Shown piece after piece: positions 62,767-64,000 of a stretch of DNA of 64,000 nt. The stretch is from Novosphingobium sp. Leaf2. Lineage in GTDB: Bacteria > Pseudomonadota > Alphaproteobacteria > Sphingomonadales > Sphingomonadaceae. Position 1 is the first letter of the stretch, and each line of letters opens with the position of its first letter. The notes beneath the pieces were generated by a model that saw nothing but the letters and a program-made list of their open reading frames with translations, searched no databases and was not told the origin of the DNA. The translations under genes were made by a program, and so were the position numbers. The DNA lies in assembly GCF_001421325.1 (NCBI RefSeq), contig NZ_LMJY01000020.1:62001-126000 (forward strand). The letters run 5' to 3'.

Positions 62767-64000
62767 ATGACCGAAAACGCCCTGATCGAAGCCGCCCGCG
62801 TTTCCAAGGCCTGGCCGTTCCAGGAAGCCCAGAAGCTGCTTAAGCGGTTTCCGCAAGGCAAGCCCGGCGGCGCGCCCGTGCTGTTCGAAACCGGGTACGG
62901 GCCATCGGGCCTGCCGCATATCGGTACGTTTCAGGAAGTGCTGCGCACCACGCTGGTGCGTCGCGCTTACGAAGCGCTGACCGGCGGCGCGCCGACTCGG
63001 CTGGTTGCCTTTTCCGACGACATGGATGGGCTGCGCAAGGTGCCGGACAATGTGCCCAATGCGCAGTTGCTGGAAGCCAACCTGGGCAAGCCGCTCAGCC
63101 GCATTCCCGATCCGTTCGGCACCCACGAAAGCTTTGCGCACCACAACAATGCAATGCTGCGCCAGTTTCTGGACCGTTTCGGGTTCGATTATGAATTCGT
63201 GTCAGCCAGCGATCGCTACAACGCAGGCGGTTTCGATGGCGCGCTCAGCGATGTGCTGCGGCACTATGACGCGATCATGGGCGTGATGCTGCCCACCCTG
63301 CGCGAGGAACGCCGCAAGACGTATTCACCGGTGCTGCCCATCTCGCCAGCCACCGGCGTGGTGCTGCAAGTGCCGATCGAGGTGCTGGATGCGGCAACGG
63401 GGATGATCCGCTTCACCGATACGGACGGCGCCCCGATCGAACAGTCCGTGTTCGGCGGCAAGGCGAAGCTGCAGTGGAAGGTCGACTGGGCGATGCGCTG
63501 GTACGCGCTGTGCGTCGACTACGAAATGTGCGGCAAGGACCTGACCGATTCCGTCACCCAGTCCGGCAAGATCGTGCAGATCCTGGGCGGTCGCCGCCCC
63601 GAGGGGCTGATTTACGAACTTTTTCTCGACGAAAACGGCGAAAAGATTTCCAAGTCCAAGGGCAACGGTCTGACAATCGAGCAATGGCTGACCTACGGCA
63701 CCGAGGAATCGCTGGAATTCTATCTGTTCCGCGAACCCAAGAGCGCGAAGCAGCTGCATGTCGGCGTAATCCCCAAGGCGGTGGACGAATACTGGCAGTT
63801 TCGCGCCAACCTGGCCGGGCAGCCGATTGACAAGCAGCTGGGCAATCCGGTGTGGCACCTGTTGCGCACCAACGGTGAACGGGCGGGCGCTGGCGATACC
63901 GTGCCGGTTACCTTCGCGCTGCTGCTCAACCTGGTGGGCGTACTGGGCGCGGATGCCAGCGCGGAGCAGGTATGGTCGTACCTTGGCAACTACGTGGCCG
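62767..64000 (+). CDS. lysS: Lysine--tRNA ligase, class I (partial, 3' end cut by the window)
   Basis: The frame from ATG 62767 stays open to the window end, giving 411 residues. It is a class I (LysRS-I) synthetase: [18 protein letters not shown] with the HIGH-type motif (His51) and [10 protein letters not shown] (KMSKS-type, Lys293) with [19 protein letters not shown] between. Class I LysRS is the usual form in Alphaproteobacteria. The C-terminal alpha-helical domain lies beyond the window. Confidence 0.94.
   Translation, partial: MTENALIEAARVSKAWPFQEAQKLLKRFPQGKPGGAPVLFETGYGPSGLPHIGTFQEVLRTTLVRRAYEALTGGAPTRLVAFSDDMDGLRKVPDNVPNAQLLEANLGKPLSRIPDPFGTHESFAHHNNAMLRQFLDRFGFDYEFVSASDRYNAGGFDGALSDVLRHYDAIMGVMLPTLREERRKTYSPVLPISPATGVVLQVPIEVLDAATGMIRFTDTDGAPIEQSVFGGKAKLQWKVDWAMRWYALCVDYEMCGKDLTDSVTQSGKIVQILGGRRPEGLIYELFLDENGEKISKSKGNGLTIEQWLTYGTEESLEFYLFREPKSAKQLHVGVIPKAVDEYWQFRANLAGQPIDKQLGNPVWHLLRTNGERAGAGDTVPVTFALLLNLVGVLGADASAEQVWSYLGNYVA

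Overview
The window is high-GC chromosomal DNA from an alphaproteobacterium, most likely a member of the Sphingomonadales (Novosphingobium, Sphingobium or Erythrobacter type). The basis is gene content and order: the ahcY - divL-like - tsaE - amgK - murU - addB - addA - trxA series, a class I lysyl-tRNA synthetase, SdhE followed by Mfd, orphan Flp pilins, and a branched-chain 2-oxoacid dehydrogenase operon. The genus is inferred, not proven. Most of the window is compact core genome with many 4-bp ATGA start/stop overlaps. No rRNA operon, CRISPR array or complete insertion sequence was seen.

Layout. 1-2463: the end of a biotin-dependent acyl-CoA carboxylase alpha subunit, a CsaA-like protein and a thioesterase, converging on a POT peptide transporter (2460-3867). 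3959-5634: aroB and aroK. 5692-8694: a 52-residue membrane protein, a 640-residue exported protein of unknown function, and xerD. 8815-9313: two orphan Flp-type pilins. 9416-12942: a MutT-like Nudix hydrolase, two identical tRNA-Arg genes, an exported Ala-rich protein and a phospholipase D-type enzyme. 12939-17183: folE, a polytopic membrane protein, a peroxiredoxin and ahcY. 17357-28372: a tight cluster of a DivL-like pseudokinase, tsaE, amgK, murU, addB and addA, followed by trxA. 28837-31511 (minus): argJ, a GST and an inositol-monophosphatase family gene. 31594-35576: two small exported proteins and secA. 35712-38605: a PepSY-type membrane operon behind a Fur-box-like site, then an SDR.

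38.7-43.0 kb is the accessory part. It holds small uncharacterised genes, truncated remnants on opposite strands, a HigBA/RelE-type toxin-antitoxin pair, a ribbon-helix-helix regulator with a strong inverted-repeat operator, a cluster of three overlapping small genes, and a noncoding block unusually dense in palindromes (40569-40917). It ends at a tRNA-Asn gene. No integrase or att duplication was found, so it reads as a decayed, mosaic mobile element.

43.3-64 kb returns to core genes: NAD kinase, an EAL phosphodiesterase, a lower-GC methyltransferase, mfd and sdhE, recG, tRNA-Pro, thyA, the E1alpha/E1beta/E2 operon, a SixA-like phosphatase and DinG-type helicase, a PadR/DUF2218 pair, and the start of lysS (class I), cut by the window edge.

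The most noteworthy items are the DivL-like protein whose phospho-acceptor position is Lys, the palindrome-dense block and mosaic junctions in the island, and several well-formed candidate operators (ahcY, PepSY operon, RHH gene, toxin-antitoxin).
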